Assembly: GCF_002101775.1 (NCBI RefSeq)
Contig: NZ_LQPI01000023.1
Coordinates: forward strand, 62,001-126,000
Origin: Mycolicibacter nonchromogenicus
Lineage (GTDB): Bacteria; Actinomycetota; Actinomycetes; Mycobacteriales; Mycobacteriaceae
Length of the DNA: 64,000 bases
Direction of reading: 5' to 3'
Shown: positions 9,433 to 21,210 of the stretch, piece after piece
How the letters are laid out: the number at the start of each line of letters is the position of its first letter
Position numbering within the stretch: the first letter of the stretch is position 1
Program-made: the position numbers and the translations under genes
The notes under the pieces: generated by a model
Told to the model about the DNA's origin: nothing
The model's database searches: none
The model's input: the letters and a program-made list of their open reading frames with translations, nothing else

Positions 9433-10896
9433 TCAGGAGAACAGATCGGAGAAGTCCGCAGCGATGTCGCTGAAGGCGTTGATCAAGACCTCCGCCTCGA
9501 ACCCGGCGGCCATGGTGACCAGGCCGGTGGTGGCGGCCAGCGGCATCCCGATAGCGCCCAGCAGGTCGCCGTCCAGGAGTTCGTTGAAGAACAGGCTCAG
9601 GTTGTAGGCCGGCAGCGTGGTGAGCAGCGAGTTGATGATGTCGGCAGTCGGCAGCAGTGTCGCGTACAAGGTCGAGGCGGCACCGCTGACCGTGTTGACG
9701 ACGTCCATCAGGCTCGGCAGCGAGAAGTCCGCGGGGCCGCCGCCCAGGTCGAACAGCTCGGTTACGTCGCTGGAACCGATGTCCTGCAGGGCGGCGATGA
9801 AGTCGTTCCAACCCTGCTGGGCGCCGTTCGCCAGGGCGGTGAGCACGTCGAGCGGGTTGACGTCGGGGAACAGACCGAACGGCGTGGAGATGTCCGCCGG
9901 ACCCTGGTCCCAACCGTTTTCGATACTGCCGTAGCCGAGGTTGACCAGTACCCGCAGGACGGGCTGCAGCAGGTCGGCGAACGCGTCGCCGAATGCGTTG
10001 CCGCGCAACAACTGCAGTAGCGGCAAGTTCTCGGTGGGGATCATGAAGTACTGGTTGCTGCCGGTGTAGCCCTCGGAGACCGAGAGCTCGATGGCGCTCG
10101 CCAGCTGCTCGTCGGTGAGCCTGGGGTAGGTGCCGTGGATGAACATGATGCCCAGGAAGGCATTCAGGTCGGCCAAGAAGTTCAGCGGGTACTTCGGGAA
10201 GTCGGCGAAGCCGTCGTACTCCTGGATGTAATTGGCGGTCTCCCAAGGCGTGTCGGACGGGGCTCCCCCGCTGAACGTGACGCCGAGGGCGGCCAGGCTC
10301 AGCGGAACCCCGGGCACGTCGAATCGGGACAGCAGGCCGCCGTTGGGGTTGGCCGGGCTGCCCAGCGTCACGAAGGACAATTCGTCGGAGGTCGGGCGTT
10401 GGTCCTCGGGCAGAGCCAGCAGCTGGTCCATCACCAGTCCGTTGATGACGCCGCTCTGCGAATAGCCCAGTACGACAAGGTCATTGCCATTGCCGATCTC
10501 TTCCAGGATCTTCTGGTAGAGGATGGTGGAGCCCTGCTGCAGCGAGGTGTCCAGCGGCAGCGACTTCACGCCGGTGAGCGGGTACAGCCCCTCGGGGGTG
10601 AACAACGGGTTGGTGGCGTCCACCGGGAAGGTCGGCTGGCCTGGAAACTTGGGGACAGCGGGGTCGAGAAAGCGATCGGTGACCGCGGCCAGATACTGCG
10701 CAGACGGGATCGGCAGCCCGCTGCCGCCCATGATCCACGATTCGGTGTCCAGCAGCGTCGTCTGGGCCACCACCGTCCTGGCGGTCGCGGTCAGGTCGGG
10801 GGCCACCACCGGGGCGACGCCGAGTGCGGCGATCGCGGCCAGGGTCAGAGGTACCGCGGCGGCCGAACGCAGGTTGCGATGGGACAGCGTTGTCAT
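9433..10896 (-). CDS. Secreted PE-PPE-domain alpha/beta hydrolase
   Basis: 487 residues. A signal peptide or N-terminal membrane segment (about residues 10-32) is followed by a PE-PPE domain (PF08237-type serine hydrolase) with the nucleophile elbow GYSQSG near residue 150. Members are esterases or lipases. No PE or PPE N-terminal domain is present. The C-terminal third is Leu/Ala/Gly-rich and hydrophobic. It is probably a secreted or cell-wall esterase acting on envelope or host lipids. It interrupts the ispE-rsmA order known from M. tuberculosis, so it is an accessory insertion. Confidence 0.82.
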   Translation of the reverse strand: MTTLSHRNLRSAAAVPLTLAAIAALGVAPVVAPDLTATARTVVAQTTLLDTESWIMGGSGLPIPSAQYLAAVTDRFLDPAVPKFPGQPTFPVDATNPLFTPEGLYPLTGVKSLPLDTSLQQGSTILYQKILEEIGNGNDLVVLGYSQSGVINGLVMDQLLALPEDQRPTSDELSFVTLGSPANPNGGLLSRFDVPGVPLSLAALGVTFSGGAPSDTPWETANYIQEYDGFADFPKYPLNFLADLNAFLGIMFIHGTYPRLTDEQLASAIELSVSEGYTGSNQYFMIPTENLPLLQLLRGNAFGDAFADLLQPVLRVLVNLGYGSIENGWDQGPADISTPFGLFPDVNPLDVLTALANGAQQGWNDFIAALQDIGSSDVTELFDLGGGPADFSLPSLMDVVNTVSGAASTLYATLLPTADIINSLLTTLPAYNLSLFFNELLDGDLLGAIGMPLAATTGLVTMAAGFEAEVLINAFSDIAADFSDLFS

Positions 10897-11039
10897 GACG
10901 ACCTCCCGGTGCGGTTTTTCTCGCGTCGATTATTACTCCGCACCTATGAAATGTCATCGATTTATAGCGATGCGATCATGTTTTTCTCAGTTTTGCGCCG
11001 TGGGACTCCCAACCGCGCCGCGGCCGGGTCGCCGCGCCA

Positions 11040-11045
11040 TAGCCT
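11040..11045 (+). promoter_or_regulatory. -10 element for leaderless kinase transcript
   Basis: TAGCCT, then 7 nt, then the ATG at 11053. No ribosome site is visible, consistent with a leaderless mRNA. Confidence 0.45.
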
Positions 11046-11801
11046 GGGGCCTATGACTTCAGCCGGCGTCGGCCACGGCGGCTACCTGATCGACTACGAG
11101 GTCGGGCGCGGCGGGCACGCGTGCGTCTACCGGGCTCATCACCCCAGCCGACCCGAGCGGGCCGTGGCGCTGAAAGTCCTCGACGAGGCGCACCGCTCCC
11201 CCGCCGAGCAGGACCGGCTCGCCCGGGAATTCGAGTTCGCCAGGGCTCTCCAGCACCCCCACATCGTCGCGGTGTACCGGCACGGGCCGTTCTGGCTGGC
11301 GATGCAATACATCGACGGCGGCAAAGCGACCGACCTGCGGACGCTCGGAGACCGGTTGGCCGCCCTGACCCAGATCGCCGACGCGCTCGACTACGCGCAC
11401 CGCCGCGGCATTGTCCACAGTGACGTCAAGCCCGCCAACATCCTCATCCACGCAGACTTCGACCGGGCCGGGGCGGTGCTGACCGACTTCGGGGCGGCCC
11501 ACGCCGTCGTCGAAGACGTCTGGCACCGCCATTCCGGAAACCCCGAAGTCTCGCTGCCCTACACCGCGCCGGAGATCTTGCGGGGCAAGGCCCCTACGGC
11601 GGCCAGCGACGAGTACGCCCTGGCCTGCACGGCGGTGGAACTGCTCACCGGAGCACCGCCGTTTCCCGCCCGCAGCGCCGCCGATCTCGCCGATGCGCAC
11701 CTGCGGCTGTTACCGCCGCCCATGTCGGACACGCTCGGTCCGGCGGCGCGGGCAGCCGATGTGGTGGTGCAACGTGCGCTGGCGAAATTTCCGGCGCGCC
11801 G

Positions 11802-14784
<2,983 letters not shown>

Positions 14785-14790
14785 CCGCAC

Positions 14791-14800
14791 ACAATAGGGT
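14791..14800. promoter_or_regulatory. Bidirectional -10 element for tatD and metG
   Basis: In the 10-mer ACAATAGGGT the plus strand reads TAGGGT (14795-14800), 8 nt before the metG ATG. The minus strand reads TATTGT (14796-14791), 6 nt before the tatD GTG. The two hexamers share the central TA. Both genes would be leaderless. Confidence 0.55.
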
Positions 14801-14808
14801 GGTCGGTG

Positions 14809-16350
14809 ATGAAGCCTTTCTACGTCACCACTGCGATCACCTATCCCAACGGTGACCCGCACATCGGCCACGCCTACGAGTACATCGCCACCGACGCGAT
14901 CGCCCGGTTCCACCGGCTCGACGGATTCGACGTGCGCTACCTGACGGGCACCGACGAGCACGGGCTGAAGATGGCCGAGACCGCCGCCGCCGAGGGCATC
15001 CCGACCGCGGAGCTGGCGCGGCGCAATTCCGATGTGTTCGAGCGTCTGCAGCGCAAGCTCAACATCTCCTTCGACCGGTTCATCCGCACCACCGATGCCG
15101 ACCACCTGGAGGCCTCCAAGGCGATCTGGCAGCGCATGGTCGACGCCGGCGACATCTATTTAGACGCCTACTCCGGCTGGTACTCGGTGCGCGACGAGCG
15201 GTTCTTCACCGAGGGCGAGACCACGCTGAACGCAGACGGGTCCCGGGTGGCCAACGAGACCGGGGCGCCGGTCACCTGGACCGAGGAGCAGACCTACTTC
15301 TTCCGGCTGTCGGCCTACGCCGACCGGCTGCTGGCGCACTACGAGGCCAACCCGGACTTCATCGCCCCCGACGTGCGCCGCAACGAGGTGATCAGCTTCG
15401 TCTCCGGCGGCCTGCGGGACCTGTCGATCTCGCGCACCTCGTTCGACTGGGGCGTGCCGGTGCCCGGGCATCCCGACCACGTCATGTACGTCTGGGTGGA
15501 CGCGCTGACCAACTACCTGACCGGGGTCGGCTATCCCGACACCGACTCGGAGACCTTCCGCCGGTACTGGCCGGCCGATCTGCACATGATCGGCAAGGAC
15601 ATCATCCGGTTCCACACCGTGTATTGGCCGGCATTTCTGATGTCGGCAGGAGTCGAGTTGCCGCGCAGGGTTTTTGCGCACGGCTTCCTGCTCAACAGCG
15701 GCGAGAAGATGAGCAAGTCGGTGGGCAACGTGATCGACCCGGTCGAGTTCGTCGACAAGTACGGCGTCGATCAGGTGCGCTACTTCCTGCTGCGCGAGAT
15801 CCCCTTCGGGCAGGACGGCTCCATCTCCGACGAGGCGATGATCGGCCGCATCAACGCCGACCTCGCCAACGAGCTGGGCAACCTGGCGCAGCGCTCGCTG
15901 TCGATGGTGGCCAAGAACCTCGACGGGGTGGTGCCCGCGCCGACGGCGCAGGGCGCGGACGACGAGGAACTGCTGGCGCTGGCCGACGCGCTGCTGGACA
16001 AGATGCGGGCGGCATTTCGCACCCAGGCCATGCACCTGGGCCTAGAGGCCATCTGGCAGATGCTGGGCGCGGCCAACCGGTACTTCTCGGCCAACGAGCC
16101 GTGGAAGCTGGCCAAGAGCGAGTCGGCGGCCGATCAGGCCCGCTTCGGCACGGTTTTGTACACCACCCTGGAGGCGGTGCGGATCGCGGCGCTGCTGGTG
16201 CAGCCGGTGATGCCGGAATCGGCGGGCAAACTGCTGGACCTGCTGGGCCAGACCAGCGAGCAGCGGATGTTCACCGCGGTGCCCGAGCGCCTGGCGCCGG
16301 GCCTGACGCTGCCGGCACCGTCCGGGGTGTTCCCGCGCTACCAGCCCTGA
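14809..16350 (+). CDS. metG: Methionyl-tRNA synthetase
   Basis: Class I aminoacyl-tRNA synthetase charging tRNA-Met; 513 residues. The HIGH-type motif is [13 protein letters not shown] and the KMSKS loop is [14 protein letters not shown]. The connective peptide lacks zinc-binding cysteines and there is no C-terminal tRNA-binding (EMAP-like) domain, as expected for the short mycobacterial form. ATG at 14809; the overlapping GTG at 14806 would add one residue. Confidence 0.97.
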   Translation: MKPFYVTTAITYPNGDPHIGHAYEYIATDAIARFHRLDGFDVRYLTGTDEHGLKMAETAAAEGIPTAELARRNSDVFERLQRKLNISFDRFIRTTDADHLEASKAIWQRMVDAGDIYLDAYSGWYSVRDERFFTEGETTLNADGSRVANETGAPVTWTEEQTYFFRLSAYADRLLAHYEANPDFIAPDVRRNEVISFVSGGLRDLSISRTSFDWGVPVPGHPDHVMYVWVDALTNYLTGVGYPDTDSETFRRYWPADLHMIGKDIIRFHTVYWPAFLMSAGVELPRRVFAHGFLLNSGEKMSKSVGNVIDPVEFVDKYGVDQVRYFLLREIPFGQDGSISDEAMIGRINADLANELGNLAQRSLSMVAKNLDGVVPAPTAQGADDEELLALADALLDKMRAAFRTQAMHLGLEAIWQMLGAANRYFSANEPWKLAKSESAADQARFGTVLYTTLEAVRIAALLVQPVMPESAGKLLDLLGQTSEQRMFTAVPERLAPGLTLPAPSGVFPRYQP

Positions 16351-16388
16351 CCGCCCTGTTCTCCCCCGTTTCTCCCCCGTTTCTCCCC

Positions 16389-16448
16389 GCGAGCAGACGC
16401 GAAAGCCCCCTTTTCGGGCCCGAAAAGGGGGCTTTCGCGTCTGCTCGC
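16389..16448. repeat. Perfect 60-bp palindrome downstream of metG
   Basis: The 30-base left half (16389-16418) and right half (16419-16448) are exact reverse complements. It starts GCGAGCAGACGCGAAAGC and has GGGCCC at its centre. Read as a hairpin it gives a 22-bp stem and a 16-nt loop that can itself pair. It lies 38 bp after the metG stop and ahead of a gene on the same strand, so it probably acts as a terminator, without a T-tract. Confidence 0.9.
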
Positions 16449-16482
16449 CAGGGGGGCTGGACCAGTGATCTGGGCCACAGGC

Positions 16483-16509
16483 TGTCACATCCGGGCGTCG
16501 CGCGGTGTC
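16483..16509 (+). promoter_or_regulatory. Candidate ECF41-type promoter
   Basis: TGTCACA (16483-16489), 16 nt, then TGTC (16506-16509). The published ECF41 target consensus is TGTCACA-N16-CGTC, so this differs by one base. It is 34 bp before the oxidoreductase gene that is coupled to an ECF41 sigma factor, which suggests autoregulation of the pair. Confidence 0.6.
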
Positions 16510-16542
16510 TTGAGGGCATAACCCAAGAGACAGGAGCACCTC

Positions 16543-17721
16543 ATGACACGCATCCAGGTCGCCATCATCGGCGGCGGCTACGCAGGCACCCTGGCCGCCA
16601 ACCGGCTGCGCCAGCACCCCGACGTCGACATCACCCTGATCAACCCGCGCCCGGCATTCGTCGAGCGGATCCGGCTGCACCAGTATGTGGCCGGCACCGG
16701 AACGGCCACCGTCGACTACCTCGAACTGCTCGGCGACGGAGTACGGCTGCTGGTTGACTCGGCCACCCGGATCGACGCCGCCGACCGGCGCATCCAACTG
16801 GCGTCGGGAACCGTGCTGCGCTACGACTACCTCCTCTACGCGGTGGGCAGCACCGGGGCGATCACCCCGGCCGTTCCCGGCGCCGCCGAATTCGCCTACT
16901 CCATCAGTGAATTCGAGTCCGCCTCCCGGCTGCTGACCCGGCTCGGCGAGCTGCCACTGGACGCGCCGGTGACGGTGGTGGGTGGTGGACTGACCGGAAT
17001 CGAGGCGGCCTCTGAGCTGGCCGGCCAGGGCCGTCACGTGACCCTGGTCTGCGGCGAGATGCTGGGGCCGTCCCTGCACGCGGCGGGTCGGCGCTCGGTG
17101 GCCAAGGCCCTGCGCAAGCTCGGTGTCGACGTGCGGGAGGCGGCCGTCGTCGCCGAGGTGCGCGCCGACGCGCTGGTGCTGCACGACGGCACCGTGCTGC
17201 CCAGCGCGGTGACGGTGTGGACGGCGGGCTTCGGCGTGCCGGACTTGGCCGCGGCCAGTGGACTGGCCACCGACGCGCTGGGCCGGCTGCTCACCGACGA
17301 GACCCTAACCAGCATCGACAACCCGTGGATTGTGGCGGCCGGGGATGCCGTGGCGCCCGCGGGCCAGCCGCTGCGGATGAGCTGCCAGGCCGCACTGCCG
17401 TTGGGCGCCCAGGCCGCCAACACCGTGTTGTCCCGCATCGCCGGCACCTCACCGGCCGCGGTGGACCAGGCGTTCGCCGCCCAGTGCATCAGCGTGGGCC
17501 GCAATGCGGCGACCGTGCAGCTGTCCCGCCGCGATGACACCCCGATCCGGGCGTTCGTCGGTGGCCGGCTGGGCGCTGTGGTCAAGGAGGCGATCTGCAA
17601 GTACACCGTCAGGTGGATTCGCGATGAGGCGGCCAAGCCGGGCTCGTATCGTTGGATGAAGGGCAGCACTCGAGCGGCCCGCATCACCCAGGACCAGGCG
17701 GAACGGGGGGCTGCGGTGTGA
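16543..17721 (+). CDS. NDH-2-like FAD/NAD(P) oxidoreductase
   Basis: 392-residue pyridine-nucleotide-disulphide oxidoreductase related to type II NADH dehydrogenases. FAD-binding IIGGGYAGTLAANRL is at the N-terminus, the second Rossmann motif VVGGGLTGIEAASEL near residues 146-160, and a C-terminal FAD motif WIVAAGDAVAP follows. It lacks the long C-terminal membrane helix of classical Ndh, so it may be soluble or peripheral. ATG preceded by CAGGAG. It overlaps the ECF41 sigma gene by 4 nt; oxidoreductases are among the gene classes usually linked to ECF41 factors, and a matching promoter lies upstream. Confidence 0.85.
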   Translation: MTRIQVAIIGGGYAGTLAANRLRQHPDVDITLINPRPAFVERIRLHQYVAGTGTATVDYLELLGDGVRLLVDSATRIDAADRRIQLASGTVLRYDYLLYAVGSTGAITPAVPGAAEFAYSISEFESASRLLTRLGELPLDAPVTVVGGGLTGIEAASELAGQGRHVTLVCGEMLGPSLHAAGRRSVAKALRKLGVDVREAAVVAEVRADALVLHDGTVLPSAVTVWTAGFGVPDLAAASGLATDALGRLLTDETLTSIDNPWIVAAGDAVAPAGQPLRMSCQAALPLGAQAANTVLSRIAGTSPAAVDQAFAAQCISVGRNAATVQLSRRDDTPIRAFVGGRLGAVVKEAICKYTVRWIRDEAAKPGSYRWMKGSTRAARITQDQAERGAAV

Positions 17722-18623
17722 CAGGCGAACATGCCGAACGCTTCACCGAACTGCGGCCACTGCTGTTCACCATCGCCTACGAGATCCTGGGCTCGGCAAC
17801 AGAATCCGACGACGTCCTGCAGGACAGCTACCTGCGCTGGGCCGAAGTGGATCTGGACGAAGTCCACGACATCAAGGCGTACCTGGCCAGCCTGGTCACC
17901 CGTCAGTCGCTGAACGCGTTGCGGGCCGGTGCGCGGCGCCGCGAGGAGTATGTCGGCCCGTGGCTGCCCGAGCCGCTGCTGCTCACCGAGCACGACCCCT
18001 CGGCCGATGTCCTGCTGGCCGAATCGGTCTCGATGGCCATGCTGGTGGTGCTGGAGACGCTGAGCCCCGAGGAGCGGGCGGTGTTCGTGCTGCGCGAGGT
18101 GTTCGGTTTCGACTACGACGAGATCGCGGCCGCGGTGGGCAAATCCGCGGCCGCGGCTCGCCAAGTCGCGCACCGGGCCCGCAACCATGTCCAGGCCCGG
18201 CGACCGCGCTACGCCCCGGCAGATCCCGAGGAGAGCACACGGGTCGCCGCGGAGTTCATGACCGCGGCGGCCGGCGGCGACCTCACGACCGTGCTGTCGA
18301 TGCTGGCACCCGACGTGGTGTGGACCGCCGACGGCGGCGGCAAGGCCAGCGCGGCCCGGCGGCCGGTCGTCGGCGCCGAAAAGGTCGCCCGCGTGGTCAT
18401 CGGGCTGTTGCGGCACGGCGCGCAGATGCCCTACGTCCGGGTGGAGATGGGCGTCTGCAACTCCTCACCCGCGGTGCTGCTCTACAGCGCCGACCGGCTG
18501 GAGGGCGTGTTCACCATCGAGATCGTCGACGGGCTGATCACGAACTTCTACGCGATGCGCAACCCGGACAAGCTGGCGGCGGTGGCGGCAGCCCGCGAGA
18601 TCACCCGCGGTGCAGACGTCTGA
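17718..18623 (+). CDS. ECF41-group RNA polymerase sigma factor (SigJ-like)
   Basis: 301 residues. Sigma2 (about 5-75) and sigma4 (about 110-160, with DYDEIAAAVGKSAAAARQ as helix-turn-helix) are followed by a SnoaL/NTF2-like C-terminal domain of about 130 residues. Both ECF41 hallmarks are present: WLPEP in the linker (83-87) and DGGGK (206-210) in the C-terminal domain. In this group the C-terminal extension, not an anti-sigma factor, controls activity. The GTG start overlaps the oxidoreductase stop (GTGTGA), so translation is coupled. Confidence 0.92.
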   Translation: MTGEHAERFTELRPLLFTIAYEILGSATESDDVLQDSYLRWAEVDLDEVHDIKAYLASLVTRQSLNALRAGARRREEYVGPWLPEPLLLTEHDPSADVLLAESVSMAMLVVLETLSPEERAVFVLREVFGFDYDEIAAAVGKSAAAARQVAHRARNHVQARRPRYAPADPEESTRVAAEFMTAAAGGDLTTVLSMLAPDVVWTADGGGKASAARRPVVGAEKVARVVIGLLRHGAQMPYVRVEMGVCNSSPAVLLYSADRLEGVFTIEIVDGLITNFYAMRNPDKLAAVAAAREITRGADV

Positions 18624-18635
18624 CAAGCTAGTGCC

Positions 18636-19892
18636 GTGCGGATCGAGCGGCTGGGCGACTTGGGGGCAGCCCCGGAGGTGCTGCGTCGGATCGGCGCCGC
18701 CACCGACCGGCATAGGCTGCCGTCGCCGGCCGCACTGACCGGCGAGTGGTTCGGCTCACGTGCGGTGATCGCGCCCAGCGTGGCCGTGGAGCCGGTCGGC
18801 CCCGGTGAGGTGTTCGACGTCGGGGTTCCGCAGGCCGCGGGTGCGCCGACCGGCGCGGTGGGCGGCGGCTGGATCGGATATCTGTCCTACCCCGATGCCG
18901 GCGCCGACGGTCTGGGCCCCCGCATCCCCGAGGCCGCCGGCGGGTGGAGCGACTGCGTGCTACGCCAGGACGAGGCCGACGGCCAGTGGTGGTTCGAAAG
19001 CCTGTCGGGTGCGGCGATGCCGAGCTGGCTGGCCGAGGCGCTGGTGACTCCTGCCCCGGCGCGGGGCTGCCGGATCTACTGGGAGAACCCGGACCGCCAA
19101 GCGCACCGCGCCGCGGTGCTGGCCTGCCTGGAGGCCATCCGGTCCGGTGAGGTCTATCAGGCCTGCGTGTGCACCCGCTTCACCGGCACCGTCACCGGCG
19201 CCGCACTGGACTTCTTCGCCGACACGGTGGCCCGCACCGGGCCGGCGCGTGCGGCCTACGTCGCGGGCGGCTGGGGCGCGGTGGCCTCCCTGTCTCCGGA
19301 GCTGTTTCTGCGCCGCCGCGGTCAGGTCGTGGACTCCAGCCCCATCAAGGGCACCCTGCCGCTGTACGCCCGCCCGTCGGCGCTGCGCGCGTCGACCAAG
19401 GACGTCGCGGAGAACATCATGATCGTGGACCTGGTCCGCAACGACCTGGGCCGCGTGGCGGTCACCGGCACGGTCACGGTGCCCGAACTGTTGGCGGTGC
19501 GACCCGCCCCGGGTGTCTGGCATCTGGTGTCGACGGTCTCAGCCCGGGTGCCAGAACACCTCGGAATGGCGGAGTTGCTGGATGCGACGTTCCCGCCCGC
19601 GTCGGTGACCGGAACCCCCAAACATCGTGCCCGCCAGTTGCTTTCGGAGTGGGAACTGTCGCGCCGCGGCGCCTACTGCGGAACGGTGGGGTTGGCGTCA
19701 CCGGTGGCCGGTTGTGAACTCAACGTCGCGATCCGCACCGTGGAGTTCGACGACGCCGGCGGCGCGGTACTGGGGGTCGGCGGCGGAATCACCGCGGACT
19801 CCGACGTCGACGCCGAGTGGCAGGAGTGCCTGCACAAGGCCGCCCCGATCGTCGCCGACGGCCAGTCCCAGGAACGCAGCACCGCGTCGTAG
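18636..19892 (+). CDS. pabB: Aminodeoxychorismate synthase component I
   Basis: Converts chorismate to 4-amino-4-deoxychorismate for folate. 418 residues, chorismate-binding fold in the second half. SSPIKGTLPL carries the Lys that distinguishes PabB from TrpE (which has Ala). EVYQACVCTRF, NIMIVDLVRNDLGRV, SVTGTPKHRA and GVGGGITADSD are the expected blocks. GTG start 12 nt after the sigma-factor stop. Matches Rv1005c in order (between metG and rsmI). Confidence 0.93.
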   Translation: MRIERLGDLGAAPEVLRRIGAATDRHRLPSPAALTGEWFGSRAVIAPSVAVEPVGPGEVFDVGVPQAAGAPTGAVGGGWIGYLSYPDAGADGLGPRIPEAAGGWSDCVLRQDEADGQWWFESLSGAAMPSWLAEALVTPAPARGCRIYWENPDRQAHRAAVLACLEAIRSGEVYQACVCTRFTGTVTGAALDFFADTVARTGPARAAYVAGGWGAVASLSPELFLRRRGQVVDSSPIKGTLPLYARPSALRASTKDVAENIMIVDLVRNDLGRVAVTGTVTVPELLAVRPAPGVWHLVSTVSARVPEHLGMAELLDATFPPASVTGTPKHRARQLLSEWELSRRGAYCGTVGLASPVAGCELNVAIRTVEFDDAGGAVLGVGGGITADSDVDAEWQECLHKAAPIVADGQSQERSTAS

Positions 19893-19897
19893 GCGCC

Positions 19898-20296
19898 CTA
19901 GCCGGTGGCGCGACGACGCGGCATCAGCAGTGCCAGCACCAGCGCCACGATCACCAGGGCCGGCACGTCACCGACCAGATGACCGCGCTCGCCCGGGTCG
20001 CCGATCGCCTGCGCGGTCATGATCGCGGCGTGCACGACGCTGGAGACCACCGTGAACCAGATGAGGCTGCGGTGGGCCAGCGGATCGCGCGCGGCGAATA
20101 ACAGGAACACCCCGAGCGTGGCGTAGATGCCAATGATCATCACCAGATAGTGCGACGAGTCCGCGCCGGCATGGCCCCAGGCCCAGCCCGCAGGCCAGAA
20201 CACGGTCAACGGATAGAACGCGACGACGAAGAGCAGGCCAACGACAGTCAGCGCAACCCGCAACGCAGTCGATTCCGTCGTGTCATTCGGCGTCAT
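19898..20296 (-). CDS. Small four-helix membrane protein
   Basis: 132 residues, mostly hydrophobic, with about four predicted transmembrane helices (ALRVALTVVGLLFVVAFYPL, YLVMIIGIYATLGVFLLF, LIWFTVVSSVVHAAIMT and LVIVALVLALLM) and a basic PRRRATG tail. The ATG at 20296 is preferred over 20302 because GGAGG abuts the latter but is 6 nt from the former. I do not recognise a named family. It is convergent with pabB and just downstream of rsmI on the same strand. Confidence 0.75.
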   Translation of the reverse strand: MTPNDTTESTALRVALTVVGLLFVVAFYPLTVFWPAGWAWGHAGADSSHYLVMIIGIYATLGVFLLFAARDPLAHRSLIWFTVVSSVVHAAIMTAQAIGDPGERGHLVGDVPALVIVALVLALLMPRRRATG

Positions 20297-20346
20297 ACGC
20301 ATCCTCCCTGGCCAGGAAGCTAGGCAAAGCCTAACGGCGCAGCAGG

Positions 20347-21186
20347 TCACTCCGGGCGAGAACGCAGCACCGCGTCATAGAGCTCGCGTCGCGACACCGC
20401 GGCCGACGCATCGGCGATCACCTGCGCGCAGGCGTCCTTGACCCGCATGCCCTCACCGGCCAGCGTGTTCACCTCGGCCACCAGCGCGGCCAGGTCGGCC
20501 CGCGGCGTCGCCCCGGCCAGCACCACGGTGATCTCCCCCAGCACCCCGTCGGCAGCCCAGTCGGCCAGCTCGGCCAGCGTCCCGCGCCGCACCTCTTCAT
20601 GGGTCTTGGTCAGCTCCCGACAGACCACCGCGCGGCGGTCCCCGCCGAGTTCGTCGACCGCGTCTCGCAGGCAGTCGGCCAGCCGGCGCGGCGACTCGAA
20701 GAACACGCAGGTGCGCCGCTCATCGGCCAGCCCGGCCAGCCACGACCGTCGCGCCGCCTGTTTGCGGGGCGCGAAGCCTTCGAAGCAGAACCGCTCGGAG
20801 GCCAGCCCGGACAGCGCCAGTGCGGTCGTCACCGCCGACGGGCCCGGCAGGCAGGTCACCGGCAGTCCGGCGTCGGCGCACGCGGACACCAGTCGGTAGC
20901 CCGGGTCGCTGATCAACGGCATCCCGGCGTCGCTGACCACCAGCACGGTGGACCCGGCCTCGATGTCGGCCAGTAACGCCGGCACCCGCGTGGCCTCGTT
21001 GGCGTCGAACAGACTGACCACCCGACCGGTGATCTGCACGTCGAGGGACTTGGCCAGCGTCCGCACCCGCCGGGTGTCCTCGGCGGCCACCACGTCGGCG
21101 GTGCGCAGCGCTTCGACCAGCCGTGACGACGCGTCGCCGGGCTGGCCCAGCGGGGTGGCACCCAGCAGCAATCGACCCTCGGCCAT
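20347..21186 (-). CDS. rsmI: 16S rRNA (cytidine1402-2'-O)-methyltransferase
   Basis: Methylates the ribose of C1402 in the ribosomal P-site. 279 residues of the tetrapyrrole-methylase fold. N-terminal GRLLLGATPLGQPGDAS, AAEDTRRVRTL, VSDAGMPLISDPGYRLV and the LPGPSAVTTALALSG motif are all characteristic. Start ATG 21186 lies 7 nt after a TAGGCT -10 element, so a leaderless mRNA is predicted. Divergent from pmt across 24 bp. Confidence 0.94.
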   Translation of the reverse strand: MAEGRLLLGATPLGQPGDASSRLVEALRTADVVAAEDTRRVRTLAKSLDVQITGRVVSLFDANEATRVPALLADIEAGSTVLVVSDAGMPLISDPGYRLVSACADAGLPVTCLPGPSAVTTALALSGLASERFCFEGFAPRKQAARRSWLAGLADERRTCVFFESPRRLADCLRDAVDELGGDRRAVVCRELTKTHEEVRRGTLAELADWAADGVLGEITVVLAGATPRADLAALVAEVNTLAGEGMRVKDACAQVIADASAAVSRRELYDAVLRSRPE

Positions 21187-21193
21187 GGCGCAC

Positions 21194-21203
21194 AGCCTAC
21201 GAT
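21194..21203. promoter_or_regulatory. Bidirectional -10 element for rsmI and pmt
   Basis: AGCCTACGAT: minus strand TAGGCT (21199-21194), 7 nt before the rsmI ATG; plus strand TACGAT (21198-21203), 7 nt before the pmt ATG. The hexamers share the central TA, exactly like the tatD/metG element. Confidence 0.6.
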
Positions 21204-21210
21204 CGTCGGA

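Noticed and set aside
10135..11052. Upstream extension of the kinase frame
   Set aside because: It runs antisense through the PE-PPE gene. Kinase homology begins at the ATG at 11053, which has its own -10 element.
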